Assembly: GCA_945881985.1 (NCBI GenBank)
Contig: CAMCVL010000008.1
Location: forward strand, 1 to 64,000
DNA length: 64,000 nucleotides
DNA from: Rickettsia typhi
GTDB taxonomy: Bacteria; Pseudomonadota; Alphaproteobacteria; Rickettsiales; Deianiraeaceae
Direction: 5' to 3'
Part shown: one piece after another, positions 24,775 to 34,257 of the stretch
Position numbering within the stretch: position 1 is the stretch's first letter
Layout of the letters: each line of letters starts with the position of its first letter
The notes under the pieces: generated by a model
Told to the model about the DNA's origin: nothing
Database searches by the model: none
What the model saw: the letters and a program-made list of their open reading frames with translations, nothing else
Program-made: the position numbers and the translations under genes

Positions 24775-25176
24775 TTACAATAGTGGCAATGGGTCTATAT
24801 TATGGCAATTGTTAAAAAGGTTTTCTATACATTGCTTCCAAAAGCTATGGTAAAACTGCCAATTTTGTTTTAAATCCATTTTGTCTTTGGGCGATTGATG
24901 CTTAAGGGCATCGCAAACAGCAATAAAAAAACCCATACCAACAGTATCACTAGACTTGTGCTTAACTATGGCAGCTAAAAAAACACCATACTCTTGGTAG
25001 CTATATCTGTTTATTCTATCAAGCATTTTGCAATAAGAAGGATGCCTTGCTAGTATCGGCGGATTTAATCTTCCAGCCTCCTCGCTATAAGATGTAAGCT
25101 GCCTCAGTTTAGCAAGGCTTAGCAGTCTATTAAATAAATATTTCTCTCTGTGTGTTAATGATATTGTATTTGTCAT
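24775..25176 (-). CDS. Conserved-looking small protein, unknown
   Basis: About 133 residues from the ATG at 25176 (a TTG three codons upstream is possible). Mostly helical and soluble. The segment EYGVFLAAIVKHKSSDTVGMGFF (in parts YGVFLAAIVKH and TVGMGFF) looks like the family pattern 'P-x-LsaiVv-x(5)-PG-x-GF' seen in small proteins of other bacteria, preceded by a short helix bundle. I cannot name the family. Convergent with coaBC, 21 bp apart, with an imperfect CCATTG/CAATGG inverted repeat between the stops. Confidence 0.55.
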   Translation of the reverse strand: MTNTISLTHREKYLFNRLLSLAKLRQLTSYSEEAGRLNPPILARHPSYCKMLDRINRYSYQEYGVFLAAIVKHKSSDTVGMGFFIAVCDALKHQSPKDKMDLKQNWQFYHSFWKQCIENLFNNCHNIDPLPLL

Positions 25177-25391
25177 AACGAGCAAATAAAACTGATAAAT
25201 TTAACATCAAATCCATTTGTAAATTAGATTTGCCATGATGACATTAATCTTAAAATGTCAATTAGCTAAAGGCAAGACAATTAAAAAAACTTAAGAAATT
25301 GTAAAAATAAAAAAAATATTTTACTTTTATCTTAAATGCTTTACGCTTAAAATGTTAATATAATTGTTTGTAAATACTTTGTAATAGATAG

Positions 25392-26207
25392 ATGACAAGA
25401 AAGACGCTTATTGGCTTATTACTTGCTTGCCTTTTAGTTATTTGCTCTCTGGGCGGGCTTTATGTATCGGCAATATCTCAGCAGGTTGCAATAAAAACAA
25501 TGCTTGAGATGCAAACTCAAAGCCTAAACTCCGTCAATGCAAGGCTTGCAAAAACCGAGGGTGTTACGCAAACGCTTGTAAGCACACACTTTTTTGACAA
25601 AATTGACAGCATGGCAATCGACACAAGTAAACACGAGCAAAAACTTGCAAATCTTGAACAGAGCGTTGATTTGCTTAAAAAAGATTTGCGTATCAATTTA
25701 TCCTCTGCCTCAAGTATTGACAAAAGGTATATATTATTTTTATCTTACTTAATTAAAGTAGAGCAGGATTTGGGCGGCGGCATCGTGCTTGAAGACGATA
25801 TAAAAACTCTTTTAAAGTTAAGCGATTTTGACTCAAACCTTAAGGAGTTTGTGTTGCAAATATCAGACAAAACATCAGTACCAACTGCTGGCGAGCTGAT
25901 TAATGAGTATAAAAAGTTTGTACGCCGCATATCATCGGCAACTTACGAAAAGCAAGGCAAATACATAAGGTCTTTTTTTGCAAGGCACTTTTACCTCACA
26001 AAGTCTGGACTTAATCTTGATTATATAAATACACTTTTTGAACAAAAAAACTTTAGCTTAGCTCTTAAGGAGGTAAAAATTTTGCGTTCTAAAATTGATG
26101 ATTCCGACTACATTGACTCCTACATTGAAAAACTTGAAAATTATGTTATCTTTTATAAAACAATATCCGATATTCATTCATATATCTTTAGAAGGTTTTC
26201 GTATTAA
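25392..26207 (+). CDS. Mitofilin/Mic60-like protein (COG4223 type), putative
   Basis: 271 residues. One N-terminal TM helix (about 6-28), a predicted coiled coil with spaced leucines (about 35-105), then a helical C-terminal domain. The C-terminal order SVPTAGELINEYKKFVRRI, then FFARHFYLTKSG, LFEQKNFSLALKEVKILRSKID and a final helix follows the alphaproteobacterial mitofilin pattern (G-v-P-t-x-a-e-L ... l-x-x-g-d-l-x-x-A-l-x-e-l). Those proteins anchor to the inner membrane and shape it, and are homologous to mitochondrial Mic60. Here the coiled coil is short. Identification is from pattern resemblance only; an alternative is a generic coiled-coil envelope protein. Confidence 0.5.
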   Translation: MTRKTLIGLLLACLLVICSLGGLYVSAISQQVAIKTMLEMQTQSLNSVNARLAKTEGVTQTLVSTHFFDKIDSMAIDTSKHEQKLANLEQSVDLLKKDLRINLSSASSIDKRYILFLSYLIKVEQDLGGGIVLEDDIKTLLKLSDFDSNLKEFVLQISDKTSVPTAGELINEYKKFVRRISSATYEKQGKYIRSFFARHFYLTKSGLNLDYINTLFEQKNFSLALKEVKILRSKIDDSDYIDSYIEKLENYVIFYKTISDIHSYIFRRFSY

Positions 26208-26258
26208 GTTTGCATTGATAAATATTTTGTAATTTTATTTTAGTTTTTATTGCTTGAT

Positions 26259-27722
26259 ATGTCTTGTTGTGCTTTAATTTTTGCATCAATGCTTAGCCCT
26301 TTGCTTGGTGGATTGATTATTGGCTTTGTAAAACCGAGTCTTAAAAATGATTTTTACATAAGAATCACCGCACTTAGCTTTGCAATTGTGTCCTTATTTG
26401 CAACATTACTTTATGGCTTGCAATGTAATTTTAATTTTGACTTTAACTACACAAACATAACTCAAAACACGGATTTAAATGCCGCTTTTAGCCTTGCAAA
26501 TTTACAAACTTTTGGCTTTTTTACTAAGCTTGATGGCCTATCATACTCATTGATATTGCTAACTAATATATCGTTTTGCGTGGCAATTTTATCATGCTTT
26601 AACTCTGTAAAAACGGATGTTAAAAAATATATGATTTTATTTTTACTCTTACAAGTTTTTTGCATAGCATTTTTTGCCGCATCAAATCTTCTAACCTTTT
26701 ACATATTCTTTGAGGCTGGACTTATACCAATGTTTCTGCTCATTGGAATTTGGGGCGGTAAGGACAAAATTTATGCCGCGTATAAGTTCTTCATCTACAC
26801 TTTTGCTGGCTCGGTTTTCTTGCTTATTGCAATTATTTATCTTTATGTTAAATTTGGCACTCTTGATATTTCAACTCTTATCATTCAATGCCAAAATCTT
26901 GAGCTAAAAGAGCAGCTTTTGCTATGGCTTTGCTTTGCATTATCTTTATCGGTTAAGATTCCTTTGTTTCCTTTTCACACTTGGTTGCCGGACGCCCATG
27001 TTCAAGCACCAACATCTGCATCGGTAATACTTGCTGCAATACTAATTAAAATGGGTGGTTATGGATTTATAAGATTTGGCGTGCCAGCTTTTATAATGGC
27101 AAGTGAGTTTTTTAAGCCTGCAATGCTTACGCTTGGTTGTATATCTATTATATACGGCTCCTTTGTTGCAATTAAGCAAAGCGACATTAAAAAAACAGTC
27201 GCCTACTCTTCCGTCGCTCATATGGGTTATGTTGTTGTTGGCATATTCTCGCTTAGTGCCGATGGAATGAAGGCGGCAGTGTTTCAAATGATTAGCCATG
27301 GCATAATATCCGCAGCATTATTTTTGTGTATCGGCGTGCTATACGAAAGGCTACATACTCGTGAATACTCAAGCTTTGGTGGCATAGCTCAAAAAATGCC
27401 ATCCTTTGCCTTCTTTTTGATGGTTTTTACCATGGGCTCCGTTGGACTACCAACAACTAGCGGTTTTGTTGGCGAGTTTATGTCAATCTTAGCTGTATTT
27501 GGTGTTAGCTACATATATGCTGCCCTTGCGGCACTTGGCGTAATCTTTGGCTGTGTTTATATGCTTTATCTATACAAAAACACAATGTTTGGTGCCATCA
27601 CAAATCCTCAGGTGCACCACCTTAACGACCTTAATTTTGTGGAAAAACTCAACTTTACAATTCTTGGCTCAATGGTTGTAATACTAGGCGTATATCCAAA
27701 ACTTGTGCTTTCCATTCTTTAA
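26259..27722 (+). CDS. nuoM: NADH-quinone oxidoreductase subunit M
   Basis: About 487 residues from the ATG at 26259 (TTG at 26250 also in frame). Fourteen or so TM helices. Clear NuoM features: FYIFFEAGLIPMFLLIGIWGG (in parts FFEAGLIPM and IGIWGG with the conserved TM5 glutamate), YAAYKFFIYTFAGS, KIPLFPFHTWLPDAHVQAP, KTVAYSSVAHMGYVV and GLPTTSGFVGEF. One of the proton-pumping antiporter-like subunits of complex I. nuoL and nuoN are not adjacent; dnaX follows instead. Confidence 0.95.
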   Translation: MSCCALIFASMLSPLLGGLIIGFVKPSLKNDFYIRITALSFAIVSLFATLLYGLQCNFNFDFNYTNITQNTDLNAAFSLANLQTFGFFTKLDGLSYSLILLTNISFCVAILSCFNSVKTDVKKYMILFLLLQVFCIAFFAASNLLTFYIFFEAGLIPMFLLIGIWGGKDKIYAAYKFFIYTFAGSVFLLIAIIYLYVKFGTLDISTLIIQCQNLELKEQLLLWLCFALSLSVKIPLFPFHTWLPDAHVQAPTSASVILAAILIKMGGYGFIRFGVPAFIMASEFFKPAMLTLGCISIIYGSFVAIKQSDIKKTVAYSSVAHMGYVVVGIFSLSADGMKAAVFQMISHGIISAALFLCIGVLYERLHTREYSSFGGIAQKMPSFAFFLMVFTMGSVGLPTTSGFVGEFMSILAVFGVSYIYAALAALGVIFGCVYMLYLYKNTMFGAITNPQVHHLNDLNFVEKLNFTILGSMVVILGVYPKLVLSIL

Positions 27723-27755
27723 AATTATCTAACTTAGCTTTTATATTAACTCTTT

Positions 27756-28934
27756 ATGACCTATCAAGTATTGGCACGCAAATATAGACCTCAAGTTTTT
27801 GCGGATCTTGTAGGGCAAGAGGCATTGGTAAAAACCCTGACAAATGCAATAAACAACAACCGCATCCATCATGCTTATCTTTTTACCGGCATAAGGGGCG
27901 TTGGCAAAACAACAACGGCAAGAATCATAGCAAAGGGGCTTAACTGCGAGCAGGGATTTACCACAAACCCTTGCGGACAGTGTGGTAGCTGCACCAGTAT
28001 AACAAAAGGCAATCACCCCGATGTTTTTGAGTTTGACGCCGCAAGCAACAGGGGCATAGACGATGCAAAAGAGCTTTTAAGTGGCATAGCTTACGAGCCA
28101 ATATCTGCACGCAAAAAAATCTATATAGTGGACGAAGTGCATATGATGACAAAGGAAGCATTCAACTCCCTCCTAAAAACCCTTGAGGAACCACCTGCGG
28201 ATGTTGTTTTTATCTTTGCAACAACCGAGGTCAACAAAGTGCCAGCAACTATACTATCCAGATGTCAAAAATTTGTTTTGCGTAGCCTGTCGGCAGACGA
28301 GCTTTGCCTGCACCTTAAAAACATCTGCCAAAAAGAGGGGGTGCAAATTGAGGACTCCGCTCTGCATTTAATAGCCGGCAAGGCAGATGGCTCAGTAAGG
28401 GACTCTTTGTCAATACTTGACCAAGTGATTATCTCAGCTCACGAGTTTGCCGAAAGTTCAACGATTATAGACCTTGCATTCGTTGCAAAAATTATCAATG
28501 TTGTTGACGCTGAGGATGTAACGGAGCTTTTAAATTTAATTGTAAATAACAACCCAGCAAATGCTCTTGCAAAGCTAGACACAATGCTTGGTGCTGGATT
28601 TTTGGAAGAAGATTTAATTAACGGCCTCTTATCCTTAATTAACGATTTGCTAAAGATTAAAGTTAAAGCCATTGATTTGTCGCTTTGCAGAGCCTCAGCA
28701 ATTGAGCTTGCAAAAAGCTTATCTGTTCCAATCATTTTGCGTCTTTGGCAGGCTGCACTTAAGGCTCTTGCCGAGCTTTATACGCCCGGCAGCAATAGGG
28801 CAAAAATAGAGGTTTTAATTATCAAAATGTGCTACGGAGCAAGCCTGCCTAGCCCTGCCGAAGTTGTTGCTAAAATTAAAGATGGTGGACTTACAAGCAT
28901 AATTGATGCCTTTGACGCAAAGATTGTAGACTAA
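27756..28934 (+). CDS. dnaX: DNA polymerase III subunit gamma/tau (short form)
   Basis: 392 residues, about the gamma-length core; the tau C-terminal domains that bind DnaB and alpha are absent. Clamp-loader AAA+ ATPase. Visible: LARKYRPQVFADLVGQE, Walker A GIRGVGKTTTAR, the zinc-binding CEQGFTTNPCGQCGSC (four cysteines), Walker B IVDEVHMM and the SRC motif ILSRCQKF. Domain III helices end the protein. Its stop overlaps the yidD stop region by 4 bp (convergent). Confidence 0.95.
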   Translation: MTYQVLARKYRPQVFADLVGQEALVKTLTNAINNNRIHHAYLFTGIRGVGKTTTARIIAKGLNCEQGFTTNPCGQCGSCTSITKGNHPDVFEFDAASNRGIDDAKELLSGIAYEPISARKKIYIVDEVHMMTKEAFNSLLKTLEEPPADVVFIFATTEVNKVPATILSRCQKFVLRSLSADELCLHLKNICQKEGVQIEDSALHLIAGKADGSVRDSLSILDQVIISAHEFAESSTIIDLAFVAKIINVVDAEDVTELLNLIVNNNPANALAKLDTMLGAGFLEEDLINGLLSLINDLLKIKVKAIDLSLCRASAIELAKSLSVPIILRLWQAALKALAELYTPGSNRAKIEVLIIKMCYGASLPSPAEVVAKIKDGGLTSIIDAFDAKIVD

Positions 28935-29203
28935 TGATTTTTGCTTGCAGAGTTTTTAAGTAGCAACTTTTTGCGTCTAATAATTTTTTGCAAAAACAGG
29001 TAATTATTACACATTAACAATCTTAAAACAATAAATTTTATCGCTTTAAAAACTGGATATTTTTTTAGCGCTCGCTTTGCAAAGTTTGAACATGTAATCT
29101 TAAAAATACAAGATCTTGGCAAAAAAGGACTAACAAAGCACTGATAAGCAAACAACAAAGCCTGCAGAATTTTTGTGATTAAGCGAGTAAAAATTTGCAT
29201 CAT
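28931..29203 (-). CDS. yidD: Membrane protein insertion efficiency factor YidD
   Basis: 90 residues. Contains the YidD pattern: an amphipathic N-terminal helix, then YQCFVSPFLPRSCIFKITCSNFAKRALKKYPVFKAI (in parts SPFLPRSCIFKITCSN and ALKKYPVFKAI), with the conserved cysteines, and a lysine-rich tail. Membrane-associated and thought to aid YidC-dependent insertion; yidC is at 57.3 kb. The usual rnpA-yidD-yidC neighbourhood is not kept. Overlaps the dnaX 3' end by 4 bp. Confidence 0.85.
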   Translation of the reverse strand: MMQIFTRLITKILQALLFAYQCFVSPFLPRSCIFKITCSNFAKRALKKYPVFKAIKFIVLRLLMCNNYLFLQKIIRRKKLLLKNSASKNH

Positions 29204-29256
29204 TGCCAGCGTAATGCGTAATATAGATTATCATCAATGATTATGTGGTAGTACAA

Positions 29257-29341
29257 TGGTGCGGATAGAGGGACTTGAACCCCCATGGGTCACCCCGCTA
29301 GAACCTAAATCTAGTGCGTCTGCCAATTTCGCCATATCCGC
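29257..29341 (-). tRNA. tRNA-Leu (anticodon TAG)
   Basis: 85 nt on the minus strand including an encoded CCA. Acceptor GCGGATA/TATCCGC, anticodon stem CTAGA/TCTAG around loop TTTAGGT (anticodon TAG), a long class II variable arm and the T-loop GTTCAAGTC. Confidence 0.95.
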
Positions 29342-29620
29342 GGTTGCCAAGGTTAATGCCTAAGCACAAAACTATAGCAAGCATAATTTTGCACCATAGT
29401 AAAGTAATATTCAAGCAAAAAGTTTAATTATTTTTATGCCAAAGCAAAATCAAACAAAAATCAATTGTAAAGTTTATATCTTGACATGGTGAATAATTTT
29501 TTGCAGGATTGTAATAATGCCATCTTCAAAATATTTAAAACGACCTGCAATGTCATAAAATATTTTGTGCAAAGCTTAATAAATTGAAGCTGGTTAATGT
29601 TATATTTATAAATGCTTTTT
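29342..29620. other. Intergenic region between tRNA-Leu and yciB
   Basis: About 280 bp, AT-rich. Possible yciB promoter TTGAAG (29584-29589), 17 bp, TATAAA (29607-29612). No gene or RNA structure is evident otherwise; a long antisense frame starting inside yciB crosses it without family features. Confidence 0.3.
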
Positions 29621-30247
29621 ATGCCAAATAAACAAGACAGTAATAATGCAAAAATTAAAACAAATACTAAAAAGCAAGATTTGCTGCAATTTTTGCTAGA
29701 CTTTGCACCCATAGCACTATTTTTTATTGCATTTAAAGTAAGTCCACCAATAGATTTTTTTAACGACAAGGAGCCTATAATTTTTGCAAGCCTTGTTCTT
29801 GGCGTTGCAACAATTGTTTCCCTCGCCTTATCCTTGTTTTTAAAAGTCAAAGTTAGCAAAATTAATATGTATTCTTCTTTTGCCGTGGTTTTATTTTCGG
29901 TGCTTACGATAGTATTTAACAATCCAGATTTTATCAAAGTTAAAATTACAATCATCAACGGCACCATTGCTATTTTTATTTATTTATTTTGTATGATTAC
30001 AAAAAAGTCCTTCGTTAAGCAGATGTTTGAGGGTAAAGTTACAATGGAGGAATCTCTTTGGCTTAAGATTGACAAAAGATTTTTCTATATGTTTTTGGTA
30101 ATGGCAATATTAAACGAAATTTGTTGGCGTAGCTTTTCAACATCAACTTGGGTAAATTACAAAGTGTTTGTTGCAATGCCAATTATGATGGTATTTTTTG
30201 CAATGCAGATACCTTATCTTAAAAAACACGGTAAATGGTGTATCTAA
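29621..30247 (+). CDS. yciB: Septation protein A / inner membrane protein YciB
   Basis: About 208 residues from the ATG at 29621; an upstream in-frame ATG at 29612 overlaps the putative -10. Five or so TM helices. Family pattern: FLLDFAPIALFFIAFK, VATIVSLALSLFLKVKV, VLFSVLTIVFNNPDFIKVKITI (in parts LTIVFNN and FIKVKITI), ILNEICWRSFSTSTWVNYKVF. YciB/IspZ interacts with division and elongation machinery; its exact biochemical role is open. Ends just before murC, probably one transcript. Confidence 0.88.
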   Translation: MPNKQDSNNAKIKTNTKKQDLLQFLLDFAPIALFFIAFKVSPPIDFFNDKEPIIFASLVLGVATIVSLALSLFLKVKVSKINMYSSFAVVLFSVLTIVFNNPDFIKVKITIINGTIAIFIYLFCMITKKSFVKQMFEGKVTMEESLWLKIDKRFFYMFLVMAILNEICWRSFSTSTWVNYKVFVAMPIMMVFFAMQIPYLKKHGKWCI

Positions 30248-30264
30248 TTTTTTCATTTGCAAAC

Positions 30265-31737
30265 ATGATTAATAATGGCAGTTTAGATAAGGTTACAAAC
30301 TTTCATTTTATTGGAATATGCGGTATTAGCATGTCTGGCATTGCTATTGTTTTAGCAAAAAGAGGGTGCAAAGTTAGCGGCTCGGATGCTAATCTTAATG
30401 ACAAAGATATCAACAGCTTTAAAGCTTTTGGTATTGAAGTTTTTAAAGGACACTCCCCTAGTAACATCAGTAAGGACACTCAGGTTGTTGTAAAAACATC
30501 AACGGTGCCAGCTAATAATCCAGAGCTTGAGTTTGCCGTGTCGCAAAATCTTTTAGTGATTGAAAGATACGAGGTACTAAACTACCTTGCAGGTTTTTAC
30601 GAGCAAAACATTGGCGTTGCTGGCTCCAACGGCAAAACAACCACTACAGCTTATTTGTGGAAGGTTGTTAACTCGCTAGGCAAAAAACCATCTCTTTTTT
30701 TGGGCTCCTCAGTGCAAGATGATGAAATTAGCGGCAATGCCTTTGAAAGAGGCTCTAGCTATGCTATTTACGAAACTGACGAAAGCGATGCAAGTTGCTT
30801 TAAAATGCCCCTACAACATAGCATTATCACCAATATAGACAAGGATCATCTTGAGTTTTACGGCGAAAGTTTTGATTTATTGCAAAAATATTTTGAAGAA
30901 TACGCAAGAAACATCCTAGCAAAAAATGGTAAGCTTGTTATTGGGCTTTACACCCCTGCAAGTAAAAAACTCTTTGATATTTTAAAGAAGGATACCTCCA
31001 TAAATCACAATAACATTGCCAGCTATTGCGTTAAAGACGATTCTGCAGATTTTGCCGCCACAAACATAACAACATCTGGCATAACAACCAAATTTAACAT
31101 TAGCTTTAAAGGTAACATCATCTGCAGTAATGTAACAATTGCAAGCTTTGGCATGCACAATGTTTATAATGCCCTTGGGGCGTTTGCACTTGCTTTTATG
31201 ATATTTGGTGCAGAGTGCTTTGCTGGCATAAAAGGAAGCGATGTATTTAAGGGCTTAAATGGCATAGACAAAAGATTTATGCAAGTTGGCAAAGTTGGCA
31301 ATATTGACATAATAGACGACTATGCACACAATCCGCCAAAGCTTGAGGCTTTAATTGCATCGCTTAACAATCAGCAAATTTGGGATAAGTATATACTTGT
31401 CTTTGAGCCCCATAAATACACAAGGCTAAGCTCAGTTTATCAAGACTTTTTAAATGCTTTTAAGCAGGCAAAACTTGTTTTTGTTATGGATATTTTTGGT
31501 GTTGCTGGCGGGCTTAAAACCAATATTACAAAACAAAGCTTTTTTGAGGACTTGCAAAAACATTGCCCCGATACAATTTTTGTTTGCGGCTCTGGCAATG
31601 CAAAGTTAAATCAAGAACTTTGGCAAATGGCAAAAAACCACAAGCTTGACGAATGCAAATCTGCAGGCATTGTTTTTGCTGGGGCTGGGCTTTCGTCCTC
31701 TTTGGCAAAAGCCTTTGCAAAATCGTTTAACAAATAA
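30265..31737 (+). CDS. murC: UDP-N-acetylmuramate--L-alanine ligase MurC
   Basis: About 490 residues from the ATG at 30265; an in-frame ATG at 30235 overlaps yciB by 13 bp. Adds L-alanine to UDP-MurNAc in peptidoglycan precursor synthesis. Visible: HFIGICGISMSGIA (nucleotide-sugar Rossmann loop), ATP loop VAGSNGKTTTTAYLW, YETDESDASC, ITNIDKDHLEFYG and DDYAHNPPKLEALI. MurC is normally among mur-fts cell-wall genes; here it stands with yciB only. Shows that the organism makes peptidoglycan. Confidence 0.93.
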   Translation: MINNGSLDKVTNFHFIGICGISMSGIAIVLAKRGCKVSGSDANLNDKDINSFKAFGIEVFKGHSPSNISKDTQVVVKTSTVPANNPELEFAVSQNLLVIERYEVLNYLAGFYEQNIGVAGSNGKTTTTAYLWKVVNSLGKKPSLFLGSSVQDDEISGNAFERGSSYAIYETDESDASCFKMPLQHSIITNIDKDHLEFYGESFDLLQKYFEEYARNILAKNGKLVIGLYTPASKKLFDILKKDTSINHNNIASYCVKDDSADFAATNITTSGITTKFNISFKGNIICSNVTIASFGMHNVYNALGAFALAFMIFGAECFAGIKGSDVFKGLNGIDKRFMQVGKVGNIDIIDDYAHNPPKLEALIASLNNQQIWDKYILVFEPHKYTRLSSVYQDFLNAFKQAKLVFVMDIFGVAGGLKTNITKQSFFEDLQKHCPDTIFVCGSGNAKLNQELWQMAKNHKLDECKSAGIVFAGAGLSSSLAKAFAKSFNK

Positions 31738-31791
31738 AACCAAATCATATCTAAACTGGATTGACATTGGCACAAGATACTTGCTTGGCAG

Positions 31792-32694
31792 CTACCCACC
31801 TAAGTAAAAACTTACAGGGCTTTTAAAGGCAGAGCTAATGTTTGTCGCAATGGAATTGTCGCCACCTTGCATGCAATAGCCTAAAAATGGCTCTGTGCTT
31901 AAGTTTTTAAAGCGGCCGCCAGCCGCAACAACAATTGCATGTATAGCTGCTATGTCCCATTGGTTTGTTGGGGAGTTGCGTAGGTAAAAATCGTAGTCGC
32001 CCCTTGCAACAAGACAACCCTTAAGAGATGAATTAATAGCTGTTAGTTCAAAGTTTTTTATGTTATTTTTAAATGCAAAATCTTTAGCAAATGCAATATC
32101 TTTTGAGTTTGAAGATGTCAAAATTTTAACAACACAATCATCTGCAAACTTTAAATTGTCTGGGCTAGTCTTTGCAAATATTTGCTTAAACATATGGCTC
32201 GCAGGATTTGTATGCAAAAAGTTTTGCAAAACAAAAGCACCCTCGCCGCAAATTCCGTAATAAAATTCATCAAATGCTGGTGCGGCAACAAAGCCTGCAA
32301 TGGGCTCACCATTGTAGCAAATACCTATATTTATGGTAAAAAATTTTGTTTTTTTTATAAACTCTCTTGTTCCGTCTATGGGGTCGGTTAAAAATACCAA
32401 GTTTGAGATATTAAAGTTGCTTTTACCAATTCTTTCCTCGCAAACAAAGCTTGGAGAGGGAGAGAGGCTTGCAAAATTACCCTCAAGCCAGTTGTGTATT
32501 ATTGTGCTAATTTCAATATCTGCATTGGTAACTGGGGATAGGTCTTGCTTTTGCATCACCGAGCAAGGCTCAATTTGCTCCTGATATTTAAGTGCCAAAA
32601 TACTAAGGTCACGCATTAAACTTACAAGGTTGCAAACCCTTGCTGCAATAGAGCTTTTTATAGCTAACAGCTCCTGCTTATTACCGTCATGCAC
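31792..32694 (-). CDS. cysQ: 3'(2'),5'-bisphosphate nucleotidase CysQ / inositol monophosphatase family
   Basis: 300 residues, GTG start at 32694. Mg-dependent phosphatase that hydrolyses PAP to AMP. Visible metal sites: DLSPVTNADIEIS, CEER, the signature LTDPIDGTREFIKK and the C-terminal WDIAAIHAIVVAAGG. The first 26 residues are extra, so the Met at residue 27 is an alternative start. An inositol-phosphatase activity cannot be excluded. It precedes hslU's 3' end by 11 bp; hslU reads into it, so they may be cotranscribed. Confidence 0.85.
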   Translation of the reverse strand: MHDGNKQELLAIKSSIAARVCNLVSLMRDLSILALKYQEQIEPCSVMQKQDLSPVTNADIEISTIIHNWLEGNFASLSPSPSFVCEERIGKSNFNISNLVFLTDPIDGTREFIKKTKFFTINIGICYNGEPIAGFVAAPAFDEFYYGICGEGAFVLQNFLHTNPASHMFKQIFAKTSPDNLKFADDCVVKILTSSNSKDIAFAKDFAFKNNIKNFELTAINSSLKGCLVARGDYDFYLRNSPTNQWDIAAIHAIVVAAGGRFKNLSTEPFLGYCMQGGDNSIATNISSAFKSPVSFYLGG

Positions 32695-32705
32695 AAGATA
32701 AAATA

Positions 32706-34064
32706 TTAAATTAAGCTATTTTTTAAGTCTTTGTGTAGCTTAATTAGTTTTTCAAGATGCTTTTCAATGTAAGCAATATCAATAACAATTTTCTTTGAAG
32801 ATTCCGGCAGCTCCGAAGCTTCAAAATTCAGCTCCGTAAAAAGAGTCTCAACAACCGATATTAAACGCCTTGCACCAAGATCTTCAATCTCCTTGTTAAG
32901 CCTGTCGGTAAGTTTTGCAATGTATTCAACAGATTCATCGCTAAGACTAACCTCAACACCCTCCGTTAACAAAAGAGCTGAGTATTGTTTTAAAATGCTA
33001 TTTTCTGGCTCTATTAAGATTCTTTTATAATCCTCAATGCTTAAAGATTTTAAATTAACACGCACAGGAAACCTACCCTGAAGCTCGGGCGATAAATCCG
33101 AAGGCTTGGAAGAATGAAATGCCCCAGATGCTATAAAAAGCATATAGTCAGTCTTGATAATTCCGTATTTTGTATTGACTATTGTACCCTCAACAATTGG
33201 CAATAGATCTCTTTGAACCCCCTCTCTTGAAACCTCACCACCTTTGGCATTGTTTGAAAAAGCAATCTTATCAATCTCGTCAATAAAAACAATACCATTT
33301 TCCTCAGCATCTTTTAGTGCCTCGGTAGCTATGTCTTCGTCTTCCATGAGCTCGTTAAGACATTCTTCGGTTAAGATTTTTTTTGCATCGGCAATTTTAA
33401 CGGTCTTCTTTTTTTTGTTTGAAAAAGCCTTGCCAAAGATTTCTCCCATTGATATAGCGCCTATGCCTATTTGCCCAGAGCCGCCCGGTATATCAATTGC
33501 ACTTCCGCCCAAGGGGTTGGATTGAGCTTCAACCATTATATCAATCATTTTATCGTCCAAAGTGCCACTGTCCAATTGAGTTTTAAACTTTTCAAATGTT
33601 TCCTTTGACGGGTTTGGTCCTACAAGTTCAATCATAATTTTGTTGTATGCTGCCTCCTTTGCCTTTTGTAGGTATGTTTTGCGTTTTTTAAGTTTTGTAT
33701 TTTTTACAGCAACTTCAACAAGGTCTTTAATTATTGACTCAACATCCTTACCAACATATCCAATCTCGGTGTACTTAGTTGCCTCAACCTTTATAAATGG
33801 TGCATTTAAAATTTTTGCTAGGGTTCTTGCAATTTCGGTTTTACCTACACCGGTTGAGCCTACCATCAAAATGTTTTTTGGTATAATGTCGGCTTTTACA
33901 TCTTCTGGCAACACTGCCCGTCTAAAACGATTGCGTAGTGCAATGGCAACGCTTTTTTTTGCATCACTTTGACCAATGATTCTTTTATCCAGCAACTCAA
34001 CAATTTGCTTAGGGGTAAGGCTTTGCTTTAGATTAGCTTGCGGTGTGTTTTGTGCCTCTAGCAT
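32706..34064 (-). CDS. hslU: ATP-dependent protease ATPase subunit HslU
   Basis: 452 residues. AAA+ unfoldase that feeds HslV peptidase. Visible: LTPKQIVELLDKRIIGQ, Walker A VGSTGVGKTEIARTLAK, the pore motif TEIGYVGKDVE, Walker B VFIDEIDKIA, the PSDLSPELQGRFPVRV arginine-finger region and the C-terminal tail LKDLHKDLKNSLI-like end (here LHKDLKNSLI) that docks into HslV. The insertion (I) domain lies at about 110-240. hslV, normally directly upstream, is not in the window. Confidence 0.95.
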   Translation of the reverse strand: MLEAQNTPQANLKQSLTPKQIVELLDKRIIGQSDAKKSVAIALRNRFRRAVLPEDVKADIIPKNILMVGSTGVGKTEIARTLAKILNAPFIKVEATKYTEIGYVGKDVESIIKDLVEVAVKNTKLKKRKTYLQKAKEAAYNKIMIELVGPNPSKETFEKFKTQLDSGTLDDKMIDIMVEAQSNPLGGSAIDIPGGSGQIGIGAISMGEIFGKAFSNKKKKTVKIADAKKILTEECLNELMEDEDIATEALKDAEENGIVFIDEIDKIAFSNNAKGGEVSREGVQRDLLPIVEGTIVNTKYGIIKTDYMLFIASGAFHSSKPSDLSPELQGRFPVRVNLKSLSIEDYKRILIEPENSILKQYSALLLTEGVEVSLSDESVEYIAKLTDRLNKEIEDLGARRLISVVETLFTELNFEASELPESSKKIVIDIAYIEKHLEKLIKLHKDLKNSLI

Positions 34065-34196
34065 ACATTATTAACAAATATACAAAATTACAATAACACA
34101 ATGTTTATATCCAATTAGCTTAAATGCAATAAAATTTTCAATCCCCCCTTGTAAAAATTAATATCATTACATTTTTCACAAAGTTAAAAACTATAC

Positions 34197-34225
34197 TTGA
34201 CACAAATACAAAAAATTAATAGACT
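34197..34225 (+). promoter_or_regulatory. cobT promoter
   Basis: TTGACA (34197-34202), 17-bp spacer, TAGACT (34220-34225); predicted start about 26 nt before the cobT ATG. Confidence 0.5.
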
Positions 34226-34257
34226 TTATTTTATCGTAGTTTTATCTTGTTTTAGCA

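Noticed and set aside
29461-29967. 168-codon minus-strand frame
   Set aside because: Antisense to yciB, which has clear family motifs; the frame is a shadow.
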